A stretch of DNA of 64,000 bases from Microvirga sp. SRT01 (lineage in GTDB: Bacteria; Pseudomonadota; Alphaproteobacteria; Sphingomonadales; Sphingomonadaceae). Position numbers and translations under genes: made by a program. A model generated the notes under the pieces. That model was not told where the DNA came from and ran no database searches. It saw only the letters and a list, made by a program, of their open reading frames with translations. Position 1 is the stretch's first letter, and each line of letters starts with the position of its first letter. The stretch covers positions 310,001 to 374,000 of the forward strand of contig JAGSNX010000002.1 of NCBI GenBank assembly GCA_018139225.1, given 5' to 3'. Shown piece after piece: positions 33,438-41,745 of this stretch.

Positions 33438-34586
33438 GCCACCCGTTATGAGTGTAGTGTGGGCAGTGCGCGGGATCTCTTCGCCCAGCACCTCGCGCAG
33501 ATAGAGGCTGCGAATCAGGGTGAAGAACACCACCAGCAGCGCGGCCGAGAAGAACAGACCGAAGATGCCGAAGATGACACCGATACCGATGATCGCGAAC
33601 ACGGTGATCGCGGGCGGGATCGCGATGACGCGTTGCTGAACATAGGGCGTGATGAAGTTGGTCTGGATCAGGCGCACGATCGCGTAGGTGGCGAGCGTAC
33701 CGATCAGCGGACCGGTGCCGACCGTGGCCGCCAGCCCCAGCGCCGGGATCATCGCCGCGGTCGGCCCGACATAGGGAATGAACTCCGACAGGCCCGCGAG
33801 CAGCCCCAGCGCGGCGGCGGAGGGGACGCCGGAGATCGCGAGGCCGGTGCCGACGAGCACGCCCATCGACGTCATCAGGATCAGCGACGAGCGCAGCCAC
33901 AGGCGGAGCGTCTCCCCCACGTCGAACAGCGCATCCTCGAACGCGGGACGGTGACGCGGCGGCACCAGCAGCAGCAGTCCGCGTTCGTAGACCTTGGGGT
34001 CGGCGGCGAGGAACAGCGAGCCGATCAGGAGCAGCAGCGCGTTGAGCAGCAGCTCCCCGGTACCCTGCGCCAGCCCGCCGATATCCTGCGCGACGCGGCT
34101 GCCGGCAAAGGCGGCGCGGACGGCGTCGACGATCTTCTCCCCCACCGGCGACCGGCTGGCCCAGGCGGCGAGCTGGTCGATCAGGCCGGGCAGCGCGGTG
34201 ACGAGCGCGTTGACCTGTTGGCGGAAGGCGACGCCGAACAGCCACACGAGGAAGCCGATCGCAGCGAGCACGCTGCCCATACCGAGGCCGAGCGACAGTT
34301 TCGCCGACGCGCCGGTACGACGGCGGAACATCCGCGCGAGCGCGTGGATGACGGTCGCGCCGAGCACGGAGCCGAAGGCCAGGATGAGCAGGTCGCTGGC
34401 ACGCCACAGCGCGAGCAGGACGGCGGCGATTACGACGAGGATCAGGGTGCGACGAATGAACCGCGCGTCGTCCGCATCCGGGGCGAGGCGGGCACCGGCC
34501 GGGGCGCGAAGTGGAGGAAGTGGAGGCGCTGGAGGGGTGTCCTCCACTTCGCGCTGTTCGGGGGTCATGCGGTTGCTGTCCCACAT
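33414..34586 (-). CDS. AI-2E family transporter (permease-like membrane protein)
   Basis: A 390-residue inner-membrane protein of the AI-2E/PerM family, whose members export small molecules or ions; the substrate here is unknown. Two N-terminal helices (TLILVVIAAVLLALW, LLILAFGSVLGATVI) are followed by a long periplasmic-type segment. The C-terminal helical block has GLLAGLSEFIPYVGPTAAMIPAL and ITPYVQQRVIAIPPA, which are family hallmarks. The start may be ATG 34586 or 34568; neither has a clear ribosome-binding site. Residues near the N-terminus (TPPAPPLPPLRAPAG) are encoded by a 45-nt dispersed palindromic repeat. Confidence 0.88.
   Translation of the reverse strand: MWDSNRMTPEQREVEDTPPAPPLPPLRAPAGARLAPDADDARFIRRTLILVVIAAVLLALWRASDLLILAFGSVLGATVIHALARMFRRRTGASAKLSLGLGMGSVLAAIGFLVWLFGVAFRQQVNALVTALPGLIDQLAAWASRSPVGEKIVDAVRAAFAGSRVAQDIGGLAQGTGELLLNALLLLIGSLFLAADPKVYERGLLLLVPPRHRPAFEDALFDVGETLRLWLRSSLILMTSMGVLVGTGLAISGVPSAAALGLLAGLSEFIPYVGPTAAMIPALGLAATVGTGPLIGTLATYAIVRLIQTNFITPYVQQRVIAIPPAITVFAIIGIGVIFGIFGLFFSAALLVVFFTLIRSLYLREVLGEEIPRTAHTTLITGGDSRESLD
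34507..34551. repeat. 45-nt dispersed palindromic element (copy 2), inside a coding region
   Basis: CGAAGTGGAGGAAGTGGAGG, 14 variable nt, CCTCCACTTCG. All 31 arm bases match copy 1 at 1705-1749 (inverted there), while the loop differs. Here it lies within the first codons of the AI-2E permease gene and encodes a proline-rich N-terminal stretch. Confidence 0.85.
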
Positions 34587-34635
34587 GCGTGTTCGCAGGC
34601 GGAGGAAAGGCGGCGATGCTGACCACGCACACCAC

Positions 34636-34772
34636 CGTCATGCCGGGATCGTCCCGGCATCCACGGTCCCGCAAGCCTCTTTGCGTTTGAGTGTGCCGCG
34701 CGGTGGATGCCGGGATGAGCCCGGCATGACGAATGGTGTTGCGCCACCGTGCTCCCGCCTTCGCGGGAGCAC
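34636..34772. repeat. Nested palindromic repeats between lysR and the permease gene
   Basis: A 29-bp inverted pair (34636-34664 and 34703-34731, each itself a palindrome around GCCGGG...CCCGGC) is followed by a perfect 10-bp hairpin GTGCTCCCGC-CTTC-GCGGGAGCAC (34749-34772). These fill most of the 211-nt gap. They belong to common GC-rich intergenic repeat types and could also stop transcription from lysR. Confidence 0.85.
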
Positions 34773-34797
34773 GGGGCAGGGTCGGGGGACAGGTGCA

Positions 34798-35727
34798 TCA
34801 TCCCGCCGACTCTCGCAGATCGTCGGAGTGTAGGACAGGCGCGGTGCGCAAGCGTTCGGTCAGGAAGGCGATCAGCGCCTCGACGCGGGCGGGGCGGAGG
34901 GCGCTGGGGGGCGTCAGCAGGTGGAGCGCGGTGGCGCTGGGCGACCAGTCCTTCAGGATCGGGATGAGGGCGCCCGTCGCGAGATGCGCGCCGATGATGA
35001 ACTCCGGCAGCCGCGAAATGCCGAGCCCGGCGAGCAGCGACGGCACGAGCGCATCGCCGCTGTTCGCCATCAGCGGCCCTGCTGTGCGGATGCTGAGGTC
35101 CGCGCCGTCCGGTCCGCGGAAGCGCCACGGACCGGGCAAATTGGCATAGCCGAGCACGCGGTGGCGACCGAGATCGGTCGGGGTCAGCGGTTCGCCATAT
35201 TGCTCCAGATAGGCGGGTGCGGCGATAATGTGCGCCTGGATCGCGCAGAGCCGGCGGGCACGCAGCGAACTGTCCGCGAGGTCGCCGATGCGCAGCGCCA
35301 CGTCGAACCCCTCCGCGACGATGTCGACGCGCGAGTCGGATAGATGCAATTCGATTTCGATTGCCGGGTGCGCGGCGAGGAATTCCGCGACGATCGGCGC
35401 GATGTTGGTCAGTCCGAAGCTCATCGGCGCGGCGAGTCGGATGCGGCCTGCCGGGGCCGCGGCGGCGCTGCGTGCGGCTTCCTCGGCGGCGGTCGCTTCC
35501 GCGACGATCCGCCGGGCGTGATCGGCGAGGGGGCGGCCCGACTCGGTCAGTGCGAGCCGCCGCGAGGTGCGATGGAACAGCGACTGGTCCAGATGCGCCT
35601 CCAGCCGGGCGACGGCTTTCGACACGGTCGCCTTGCTGAGGCCGATCGCGTCAGCGGCGCCGCTGAACGAGCGATGTTCCGCGACGGCGGCGAAGATGGC
35701 CCACGCTTCCAGATCGGGTAGTCTCAT
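34798..35727 (-). CDS. LysR-family transcriptional regulator
   Basis: A 309-residue regulator with an N-terminal winged helix-turn-helix (FAAVAEHRSFSGAADAIGLSKATVSKAVARLE) and a C-terminal periplasmic-binding-protein-like sensor domain starting near GRIRLAAPMSFGL. It is divergent from wrbA across 195 nt that contain nested palindromes, the normal arrangement for a LysR protein controlling its neighbour and itself. Its ligand is unknown; an oxidant or quinone-type signal is a guess based only on wrbA. The sequence resembles the CrgA/YafC-like group with LTPTDLGRHRVLGY. Confidence 0.92.
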   Translation of the reverse strand: MRLPDLEAWAIFAAVAEHRSFSGAADAIGLSKATVSKAVARLEAHLDQSLFHRTSRRLALTESGRPLADHARRIVAEATAAEEAARSAAAAPAGRIRLAAPMSFGLTNIAPIVAEFLAAHPAIEIELHLSDSRVDIVAEGFDVALRIGDLADSSLRARRLCAIQAHIIAAPAYLEQYGEPLTPTDLGRHRVLGYANLPGPWRFRGPDGADLSIRTAGPLMANSGDALVPSLLAGLGISRLPEFIIGAHLATGALIPILKDWSPSATALHLLTPPSALRPARVEALIAFLTERLRTAPVLHSDDLRESAG

Positions 35728-35786
35728 CGGTCCTGCTCCCCGCGATCGCTCGGCTCTCTCCGGAGCGCTTTAGGTTACTAACATGC

Positions 35787-35810
35787 GAAACGATCGTTTT
35801 CTATCGTTTC
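35787..35810. promoter_or_regulatory. Overlapping palindromes in the lysR-wrbA gap
   Basis: AAACGATCGTTT (35788-35799) is a perfect 12-bp palindrome. It overlaps a perfect 8-bp inverted repeat GAAACGAT-N8-ATCGTTTC (35787-35794 and 35803-35810). Three half-sites of the form (A)TCGTTT thus lie within 24 bp. A tetrameric LysR protein could bind here. The lysR ATG is 60 nt to one side and the wrbA ATG 113 nt to the other. Confidence 0.65.
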
Positions 35811-35922
35811 CATTTACGCGATGCTGGCGACGCCTATCTTGGCGGCATCGACCCGTTCCTTTTCCCGCGTCGGGCCGTTCGTCCCCGACGCTGCCGTTCC
35901 TATCCTTCTGGAGTTTAGCCGC

Positions 35923-36525
35923 ATGACCAAGGTTCTGGTGCTGTATTATTCGTCCTACGGCCATATCGAGCAGATGGCGGACGCGGTCGCCGAGGGTGCG
36001 CGCGCCGGTGGGGCCGAGGTCGACATCCGCCGCGTCGCCGAGACCGCGCCGAAGGATGTCGTCGAGGCGGCGCACTTCAAGACCGACACCGCGCATCCCG
36101 AGATCGAGGGTCCCGACGCGCTGACGCAGTATGACGCGATCATCGTCGGCGCGCCGACCCGCTATGGCCGGATGCCGGCGCAGATGGCGGCATTCTGGGA
36201 TACGACGGGCGGTCTGTGGTTTCAGGGCAAGCTGATCGGCAAGGTCGGCGGCGCGTTCACCTCCACCGCCAGCCAGCATGGCGGACAGGAGACGACGCTG
36301 TTCTCGATCATCACCAACCTGCTGCATCACGGCATGACCATCGTCGGCCTGGATTACGGATATCAGGGCCAGATGGGCGTCGACGAGGTCAAGGGCGGCA
36401 CGCCGTACGGCGCGTCGACGCTGGCGGACGGCGACGGCTCGCGCCAGCCGAGTGCGGTGGAACTGGACGGCGCGCGGTATCAGGGCAAGCGGATCGCGGA
36501 GACGGCGGCGAAGCTGTTCGGATGA
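35923..36525 (+). CDS. wrbA: NAD(P)H:quinone oxidoreductase, WrbA type
   Basis: WrbA is an FMN flavodoxin-like enzyme that reduces quinones by two electrons, protecting against semiquinone stress. The 200-residue protein has the FMN phosphate loop in [12 protein letters not shown]. The core blocks are [48 protein letters not shown] and [16 protein letters not shown], followed by [18 protein letters not shown], all diagnostic of WrbA. ATG 35923 has GGAG (35910-35913) 9 nt before it; the longer frame upstream is not conserved. It is divergent from a LysR gene that probably regulates it. Confidence 0.95.
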   Translation: MTKVLVLYYSSYGHIEQMADAVAEGARAGGAEVDIRRVAETAPKDVVEAAHFKTDTAHPEIEGPDALTQYDAIIVGAPTRYGRMPAQMAAFWDTTGGLWFQGKLIGKVGGAFTSTASQHGGQETTLFSIITNLLHHGMTIVGLDYGYQGQMGVDEVKGGTPYGASTLADGDGSRQPSAVELDGARYQGKRIAETAAKLFG

Positions 36526-36534
36526 TGTGATCTT

Positions 36535-36746
36535 CTCCCTCCCCGGCGAGGGGAGGGCGGGGGTGGGGTGGAGCCTTGGCCGTGTGGCCTGCGGCGCCGC
36601 CCTCCCCCAACCCCTCCCCGAGGGGAGGGGAGTTAGAAGGACTTGCCGGGGCGCGCCGCAGGCGTGACGGAGGGGTAGCTGCTGGCAGGGTCGCTCGTGG
36701 CTGCCGCTCCACCGCTTCGCGGTCCCCCTCCCCGCGAACGGGGAGG
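36535..36746. repeat. Mosaic of palindromic repeats between wrbA and the VanY-like gene
   Basis: At least three repeat types lie end to end. A C/G-rich inverted pair comes first (36535-36568 with 36597-36632). Next is a segment identical over 26 bp to part of the 1137-1256 element (36650-36675, inverse orientation). Last is a perfect hairpin CCTCCCCG-CGAA-CGGGGAGG (36727-36746). The gap separates two convergent genes and has no coding signal. Confidence 0.8.
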
Positions 36747-36749
36747 ATT

Positions 36750-37466
36750 TTAGCGTTTGCGCTTTTTCTTTTTGTCCGCCTTCACCACTGGCCGGACCGG
36801 TGCATTCGGTTGGCCGGTCAGCACGATCTTCAGCGGCTCGGCGATGCCGGGATCGGCGGGGAACGCCGCGCGGGCCTTGGCGAAGAGGAAGCGGGCCTGC
36901 GCCGCGCCGGGGGTCGCGCGGGTCGTGCCGACCCAGCGCCAGTGCCACGGCTCCCATTTCACGCGCTGCGCATTGCCGGCGGGGAAGCTCATCTCGAACC
37001 CGAAGCGCGGGGCGTTGGCGATCAGCCATTTCGCCGCGGGCAGATTGGCCATGCACGCCTCGATATCGGGGCAATTGGGCGACGGGCGGATCGCGAAGTC
37101 GATCGCGTAACCGGTGGTGTGCTCGCTATGGCCGGGCGGCGCGACGGAGATCGACCGGCTTTCGGCATCGCCCTCGCCGCCGGTCCGGAACACGCCGCTC
37201 TGACGCTGGATCGAGCGGTGGCAGGACAGGCCGCGCAGGGTGCCGCCGACGCCCGGGTCGCCGGCCGCGGCCATCAGCAGGCGTTGCAGGTCGGGCAGCA
37301 CGTCGCGGCGGATGCGGCAGGCGTGAATGCCGAAACCGGTCGGAGCATCGACAAGTTCGCCGGGCGCGACATCGCCGTAGGGGAAATGGCCGAGGACGCG
37401 GCCGTCCGGGGTGGGCACCAGAGCCGGGTTTGGCGCGGTGGCCTGGAGCAGGAGCATCAGCAGCAT
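36750..37466 (-). CDS. D-Ala-D-Ala carboxypeptidase, VanY/M15B-like
   Basis: A 238-residue predicted exported peptidoglycan carboxypeptidase. The zinc and active-site motifs SEHTTGYAIDF (His-x6-Asp) and EPWHWRWVG (Glu-x2-His) are those of VanY-type M15B enzymes. RSIQRQSGVF also matches the family. ATG 37466 (MLLMLLLQATAPNP) is supported by AGAGGG 9 nt before it and gives a short hydrophobic leader. The C-terminal tail is very basic (KADKKKKRKR), which is unusual and could bind the wall or membrane. It is divergent from the RluA-type gene. Confidence 0.86.
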   Translation of the reverse strand: MLLMLLLQATAPNPALVPTPDGRVLGHFPYGDVAPGELVDAPTGFGIHACRIRRDVLPDLQRLLMAAAGDPGVGGTLRGLSCHRSIQRQSGVFRTGGEGDAESRSISVAPPGHSEHTTGYAIDFAIRPSPNCPDIEACMANLPAAKWLIANAPRFGFEMSFPAGNAQRVKWEPWHWRWVGTTRATPGAAQARFLFAKARAAFPADPGIAEPLKIVLTGQPNAPVRPVVKADKKKKRKR

Positions 37467-37515
37467 CGCGCGCGCCCTCTGGCATGGCGGGCGCGGCGGT
37501 GGCAAGGAGCGCGGC

Positions 37516-38157
37516 ATGCATGGTGACCACGTCCTGTTCATCGACGGCGAAGCCCTCGTCATCGACAAGCCCGCCGGACTGCCGGTCGATAAGCCGCGCG
37601 ACGGCTCGCTGAGTCTCGAAAACCACCTCGAGTCGCTGAAGTTCGGCTTCCGGCGGTGGCCGACCGCGGTGCATAGGCTGGACCGTGATACCAGCGGGTG
37701 CCTGTTGCTGGCGCGCAATCCCAAGGCTGGCGCGCGGTTCCAGCAGGCGTTCGAGGCGGGCACCGTCGAAAAACGCTACCTCGCTGTGCTGGAAGGCGTG
37801 ATCGAGGGCGAGGGGCTGATCGACCTGCCGCTGGCGAAGGTGTCGAGCGCGGAGGCGGGCTGGCGGATGGTCGGCGATCCGAATGGCAAGGCATCGCGGA
37901 CGAAGTGGCGCGGGCTGGCGACGCGCGACGGGCGCAGTCTGGTCGAGTTCCGGCCGGAAACGGGGCGGACGCACCAGATCCGCGTGCATGCCGCGACCGG
38001 GCTGGGCGCGGCGGTGGTCGGCGACCCGGTCTATGGGCGCGCGGATCGGCTGGGGATGATGCTGCATGCCGCCGAACTGACGGTCGCGAGGCCGGGCAAG
38101 GATCCGATCCACGCCATCGCGCCGTTGCCGGAGCGCTTTGCGGGTTGGGAGCCGTGA
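37516..38157 (+). CDS. RluA-family pseudouridine synthase
   Basis: A 213-residue RNA pseudouridine synthase. The catalytic Asp56 is in HRLDRDTSG, preceded by KPAGLPV and followed by KRYLAVLEG and ETGRTHQIRVH, all standard RluA-family blocks. There is no S4 domain and the protein is shorter than RluC/RluD, so it is closer to the RluA/RluE-like group; the target RNA cannot be assigned. AAGGAG (37504-37509) fixes ATG 37516. Its stop overlaps the GTG of arfB, so the two are coupled. Confidence 0.9.
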   Translation: MHGDHVLFIDGEALVIDKPAGLPVDKPRDGSLSLENHLESLKFGFRRWPTAVHRLDRDTSGCLLLARNPKAGARFQQAFEAGTVEKRYLAVLEGVIEGEGLIDLPLAKVSSAEAGWRMVGDPNGKASRTKWRGLATRDGRSLVEFRPETGRTHQIRVHAATGLGAAVVGDPVYGRADRLGMMLHAAELTVARPGKDPIHAIAPLPERFAGWEP

Positions 38158-38579
38158 CCGCCATTCCCGTCACCCGCAGCATCGCCATCGACGACGGCGA
38201 GTTGCAGGAGACGGCGACGCGGGCGGGCGGGCCCGGTGGGCAGCACGTCAACACTACCGACAGTGCGGTGATCCTGAAGTTCGACGTGGCGAACTCGCCG
38301 AACCTGCCGGACGCGGTGAAGATGCGGCTGGTGGAGCTGGCAGGATCGCGGATGACGCGCGAGGGCGTGCTGGTGTTGCGCGGCGAGGGATCGCGGTCGC
38401 AACTGCTTAACCGGCAGGAGGTGCGCGAACGCTTGATCGCGCTGATCCGCGACGCCACCTTCGTGCCCAAGAAGCGGCGGCCGACCAAGCCGTCCAAGGC
38501 CGCGAAGGCGCGGCGCGTCGAGGGCAAGGTGAAGCGCGCGGGCGTCAAGGCGGGCCGCGGGCGGGTGAAGGTGGATTGA
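38154..38579 (+). CDS. arfB: Alternative ribosome-rescue factor ArfB (peptidyl-tRNA hydrolase)
   Basis: ArfB releases ribosomes stalled on mRNAs without a stop codon. The 141-residue protein has the release-factor GGQ motif (Gly28-Gly29-Gln30 in AGGPGGQHVN). It ends in a long Lys/Arg tail (KKRRPTKPSKAAKARRVEGKVKR) that in the family enters the empty mRNA channel. Length and layout match ArfB/YaeJ/ICT1. GTG 38154 overlaps the stop of the pseudouridine synthase gene, and the stop overlaps the fRMsr start by one base (TGATG). Confidence 0.94.
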   Translation: MTAIPVTRSIAIDDGELQETATRAGGPGGQHVNTTDSAVILKFDVANSPNLPDAVKMRLVELAGSRMTREGVLVLRGEGSRSQLLNRQEVRERLIALIRDATFVPKKRRPTKPSKAAKARRVEGKVKRAGVKAGRGRVKVD

Positions 38580-39076
38580 TGTATTCGTTCGATGTTTCCA
38601 ACGGTTCGAAGGCGGAGCTGTACCGCGACCTGACGGCGGCGGTCGATGCCCTGACGGCGGAGGAGCCGGATGCGATCGCCAACATGGCGAACGCGGCGGC
38701 GGTGATCTGGCAATATCTGCCGGACCTGAACTGGGCGGGATTCTACCGCATGGTGGACGGCGAACTGGTGCTGGGGCCGTTCCAGGGCAAGGCGGCGTGC
38801 ATCCGCATCGCGGTGGGCAAGGGCGTGTGCGGCACCGCCGCGGCCACGGGCGAGACGCAACTGGTCGAGGATGTGCATGCGTTCCCCGGGCACATCGCCT
38901 GCGACGCGGCGAGCCGGTCCGAACTGGTGGTGCCGCTGGTCAGGGACGGCATGGTGCTGGGCGTGCTCGACCTCGACAGCCCGGAGCCGGCGCGGTTCGA
39001 TGCCGAGGACGCGAAGGGATGCGAGGCGCTGGCGGCGCTGCTGGTCGAGCGGCTGTCGCCGACGCCTGTGGACTGA
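38579..39076 (+). CDS. msrC: Free methionine-(R)-sulfoxide reductase (GAF domain)
   Basis: fRMsr reduces free Met-R-sulfoxide. The 165-residue GAF-domain protein has Cys74, Cys84 and Cys108, with the same 10 and 24 residue spacings as the three catalytic cysteines of the Escherichia coli enzyme (84, 94, 118). LNWAGFYRM, GPFQGKAACIRI, GVCGTAA and HIACDAASRSELVVPL are family blocks. ATG 38579 overlaps the arfB stop; TTG 38576 is less likely. The operon joins RNA modification, ribosome rescue and oxidised-methionine repair. Confidence 0.93.
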   Translation: MYSFDVSNGSKAELYRDLTAAVDALTAEEPDAIANMANAAAVIWQYLPDLNWAGFYRMVDGELVLGPFQGKAACIRIAVGKGVCGTAAATGETQLVEDVHAFPGHIACDAASRSELVVPLVRDGMVLGVLDLDSPEPARFDAEDAKGCEALAALLVERLSPTPVD

Positions 39077-39185
39077 TCCAGATCGGGACTGGACGCGCGC
39101 TGGCAGGTGCGATGGGCCGATGGTAGATCGTGGACGAACGGAGTCCGCGTGGGCGGCTTCCACGGTTTGATCGGGGAGACGGCCC

Positions 39186-40250
39186 ATGCGCGCGATTGCG
39201 GGTGCTGGAATGATCGCGGCGATGCTCGTCGCCGCGGGTGCGGCCGGCGCGCAGCGGGCGGGGTCCGCGGGTGCATCCTACCCGGTGCCGGGGCGGGCGG
39301 CGATGCCGGCCGCTCCCGTGCGGGCCATGCCTTCTGCTCCCGCACGTCCGATCGTCGCGGCGCAGCGGGGGACGACGATGCGGGCAGGCCCGCGCTGGCA
39401 GATGCGGCAGGGGCGTTGGGCGGCGGGCTGGAACGCGCCGGGCGGATGGAACGGCTATCGCCGACCCTATGCCGGCTGGGCGCTGCCGCCCTATTGGGTG
39501 CAGCCGGGTTTCGCGCTGGGCAATTGGTCGGCGTACGGGTTGGCGCAGCCGCGGGCGGGCTATCGCTGGTCGCGCTATTATGACGATGCGGTGCTGATCG
39601 ATGCGCGGGGATCGGTCTACGACACGGTCGGTGGAATCGACTGGGACCATTATGACGGCGGTAGTTACGAGATGGCGGGCGACCATGGTCCGCCGCCGCC
39701 GTATCCGCCCGCGCGCCGCGATCCAAGGATGGGCGACAACGGTCTGGGTGGGGCGGCGATCGGTGCGGTGGCCGGTGGCGTCGCGGGCAATGTCATCGCG
39801 GGTCGTGGCAACCGGCTGGGCGGAACGCTGATCGGTGCGGGCGTCGGTGCGGCGGCGGGCTATGCGATCGATAAGGGCGAGGATCGCGGACGCGACCGGC
39901 GCGGGCGCGGGCCGGACGATTATGCGTATCGCGACGACCGTAGTCATGACGACAGAGGTTACGAACGGCGCGGCTACGACGATCGCGGCTATGGCGCAGC
40001 CTATCCGCCGCCGCCCGTTGCGCACGGCTATGGCGGTGGCGAGCATTGGGTGTCGCAGGATGGGCACACGGTTGTGACGACGGGTGGCGGGGCCGGCTAC
40101 TATGGCGGCGGCACCACGACGACGGTGACGGTGCAAAGCGCGCCGGTGGTCACGACCACGACGACGACCGAATATTACGAGGATGCGCCGCGGCGGGCGT
40201 GGCATGCCAAGCGTCGGGTCAAGAGCAAGGCACTCTGCTGCCGGCGTTGA
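39186..40250 (+). CDS. Exported RcnB-domain protein with glycine-zipper and long low-complexity tail
   Basis: A 354-residue predicted periplasmic or outer-membrane protein. The N-terminal signal is MRAIAGAGMIAAMLVAAGAAGA. An RcnB-like domain follows (GWALPPYWVQPGF...YRWSRYYDDAVLIDARGSVYD). Next comes a glycine-zipper segment (LGGAAIGAVAGGVAGNVIAG and LGGTLIGAGVGAAAGYAID), then a tyrosine/arginine/aspartate-rich stretch and a Thr-rich tail (GGGTTTTVTVQ). RcnB in E. coli affects nickel/cobalt homeostasis, but most RcnB-domain proteins are uncharacterised. GGGGAG (39173-39178) lies 7 nt before the ATG. It ends in the unusual CCRR. Confidence 0.84.
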   Translation: MRAIAGAGMIAAMLVAAGAAGAQRAGSAGASYPVPGRAAMPAAPVRAMPSAPARPIVAAQRGTTMRAGPRWQMRQGRWAAGWNAPGGWNGYRRPYAGWALPPYWVQPGFALGNWSAYGLAQPRAGYRWSRYYDDAVLIDARGSVYDTVGGIDWDHYDGGSYEMAGDHGPPPPYPPARRDPRMGDNGLGGAAIGAVAGGVAGNVIAGRGNRLGGTLIGAGVGAAAGYAIDKGEDRGRDRRGRGPDDYAYRDDRSHDDRGYERRGYDDRGYGAAYPPPPVAHGYGGGEHWVSQDGHTVVTTGGGAGYYGGGTTTTVTVQSAPVVTTTTTTEYYEDAPRRAWHAKRRVKSKALCCRR

Positions 40251-40360
40251 CCCGTCGCCCGGCATCGCCCGCCGGCGCACGGTAATCTGCCGGGTGATCC
40301 GGACATACGGGGGGCGTCGCGGGTGTCAGCTCCGCGCCGCAGTGCTGCGGTGTGGCGACA

Positions 40361-41635
40361 TCACCGCGCCGTTTCCCTCCCCGCGAACGTGACGAGGCTT
40401 TCCGATCCGTCCGCCGCGACTGCGGAGACGCCGACGAAATGGTCGTCGACCGGCACCTGCGCCAAGTTCGTTTCCGTGCCCGTGACATCGCGGGTCTGCG
40501 TCCAGTCGGCCGTGTCGTTGCGCCGCCAGCGCACGCGGTAGCGCACCGCGCCCGGCGATGCGGCCCAGCGGACGATCGTGTCGCGCGACAGATCGCCCTT
40601 CAAACTCGCGCTGGCGGGTGCGGGCGGGGCGGCGGCGAGGCGGGCGAGGGTGGCGATGTTGAGCGCGGTGACCTTCGCCAGATAGGCGAAATCCATGCGG
40701 TCGACGGTGTCGCCGTAGACCGTGCCGCCCTCCGTGCGCAGGTCCTGATGCTGCGCGTCCCAGTTCTCGTTGGCGACGGAGAAGCGAACGGCGGGGTAGC
40801 CGAGCTTGAGGAACGGCTCGTGATCGCCGCCGCGGCCGAAGCGGTCTGGGCGGCGGTCGAGCATCACGCCGATCCCGCCACGATCCGCCGCCGCGATGTC
40901 GCCGATCGCTTTCGCCAGGGCGCGGCTGGGGCCGTCGTCCTCGCCGCCGATCGCGCGGCGGGCCTGTTGCTGGGCAAGGTCCTCGGACGAGCGGATGCCT
41001 TCGGAGAAGACCCGGACGTAGCGATCCTCGCGCTTACCGCCCTGACCCACGGTGTTGCCGACGATGTCGTTGTTGAGCATCGCGGTGACATCCCAGCCGC
41101 GCGCCTTCGCGGTGTCGGCGAGCAGCGATGCGCCCCACAGGCCCTGTTCCTCGCCGGAGAAGACGGCGTAGACGATCGTGGCATCGAACTTGCGCTTCGA
41201 TAGTTGGCGGGCAGCCTCCAGCACCAGCGCCACGCCGGAGGCATCGTCGTTCGCGCCGGGGGCGTCGCTCGTCGTGTCCATCACATCGGTGACGCGGCTG
41301 TCGATGTGTGCGCCGACGATCACGACGCGGTTCGGATCGCGGCCGGGCTGGATGCCGAGCACGTCCTCCACCACGACGCCGCTCGGCGCGCGCGGACCGG
41401 AGACGCGGCGGGAGATGCGATCGACGGTGACGCAGCCGCCGCACGCGCGCGCGATCGCGCCGAATTGCTGCGCGGTCCAGTCGCGCGCCGCGCCGATGCC
41501 GCGCCGCTTGTCGGCGGTGGTGCTGGAGGTGTGGCGCGTGCCGAACCCGACCAGTGCCTCGACATCGGCGCGGAGGCGGGCGGGTGCGGCAGGAGCAGGC
41601 GCGGCGGCGGCAGTGGCCAGGAGCATCAGGATCAT
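40361..41635 (-). CDS. Exported M28-family metallopeptidase
   Basis: A 424-residue aminopeptidase-like enzyme with a signal sequence (MILMLLATAAAAPAPAA). The two-zinc site is visible: His110 (VGAHIDSR), Asp130 (GANDDASG), Glu162/163 (SGEEQGLWG) and Asp190 (LNNDIVGN), with the last histidine in HQDLRTEGG. The last 90 or so residues (from LKGDLSRDTIVRW) look like a fibronectin-type beta domain, common in secreted M28 peptidases. Substrates are probably peptides. It is divergent from the STAS-like gene across a near-perfect palindrome. Confidence 0.9.
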   Translation of the reverse strand: MILMLLATAAAAPAPAAPARLRADVEALVGFGTRHTSSTTADKRRGIGAARDWTAQQFGAIARACGGCVTVDRISRRVSGPRAPSGVVVEDVLGIQPGRDPNRVVIVGAHIDSRVTDVMDTTSDAPGANDDASGVALVLEAARQLSKRKFDATIVYAVFSGEEQGLWGASLLADTAKARGWDVTAMLNNDIVGNTVGQGGKREDRYVRVFSEGIRSSEDLAQQQARRAIGGEDDGPSRALAKAIGDIAAADRGGIGVMLDRRPDRFGRGGDHEPFLKLGYPAVRFSVANENWDAQHQDLRTEGGTVYGDTVDRMDFAYLAKVTALNIATLARLAAAPPAPASASLKGDLSRDTIVRWAASPGAVRYRVRWRRNDTADWTQTRDVTGTETNLAQVPVDDHFVGVSAVAADGSESLVTFAGRETAR

Positions 41636-41698
41636 GGCCGCGATCCTAAGCCGGTGCAGCGACCGGGTTCAAGCGATGTCACCCAAAGCGGTTCGGTT

Positions 41699-41718
41699 AC
41701 CGGCGGTTAACCGCTGGT
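41699..41718. promoter_or_regulatory. 20-bp near-perfect palindrome between divergent genes
   Basis: ACCGGCGGTTAACCGCTGGT has one mismatched pair; its core GCGGTTAACCGC (41703-41714) is perfect. It lies 28 nt before the STAS-like gene start and 64 nt before the M28 peptidase start, a good place for a dimeric regulator. Confidence 0.55.
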
Positions 41719-41745
41719 GGGCAGGCCGAGAGGCGGAGACACGCC

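Noticed and set aside
34587..34797. A CRISPR-like array because of repeated units
   Set aside because: The units are palindromic pairs of differing length without regular spacers or cas genes.
41693..41712. A CtrA box in TTACCGGCGGTTAAC
   Set aside because: The first half-site is TTAC and the spacer is 6, not 7, so it does not fit TTAA-N7-TTAAC; the palindrome explains the sequence better.
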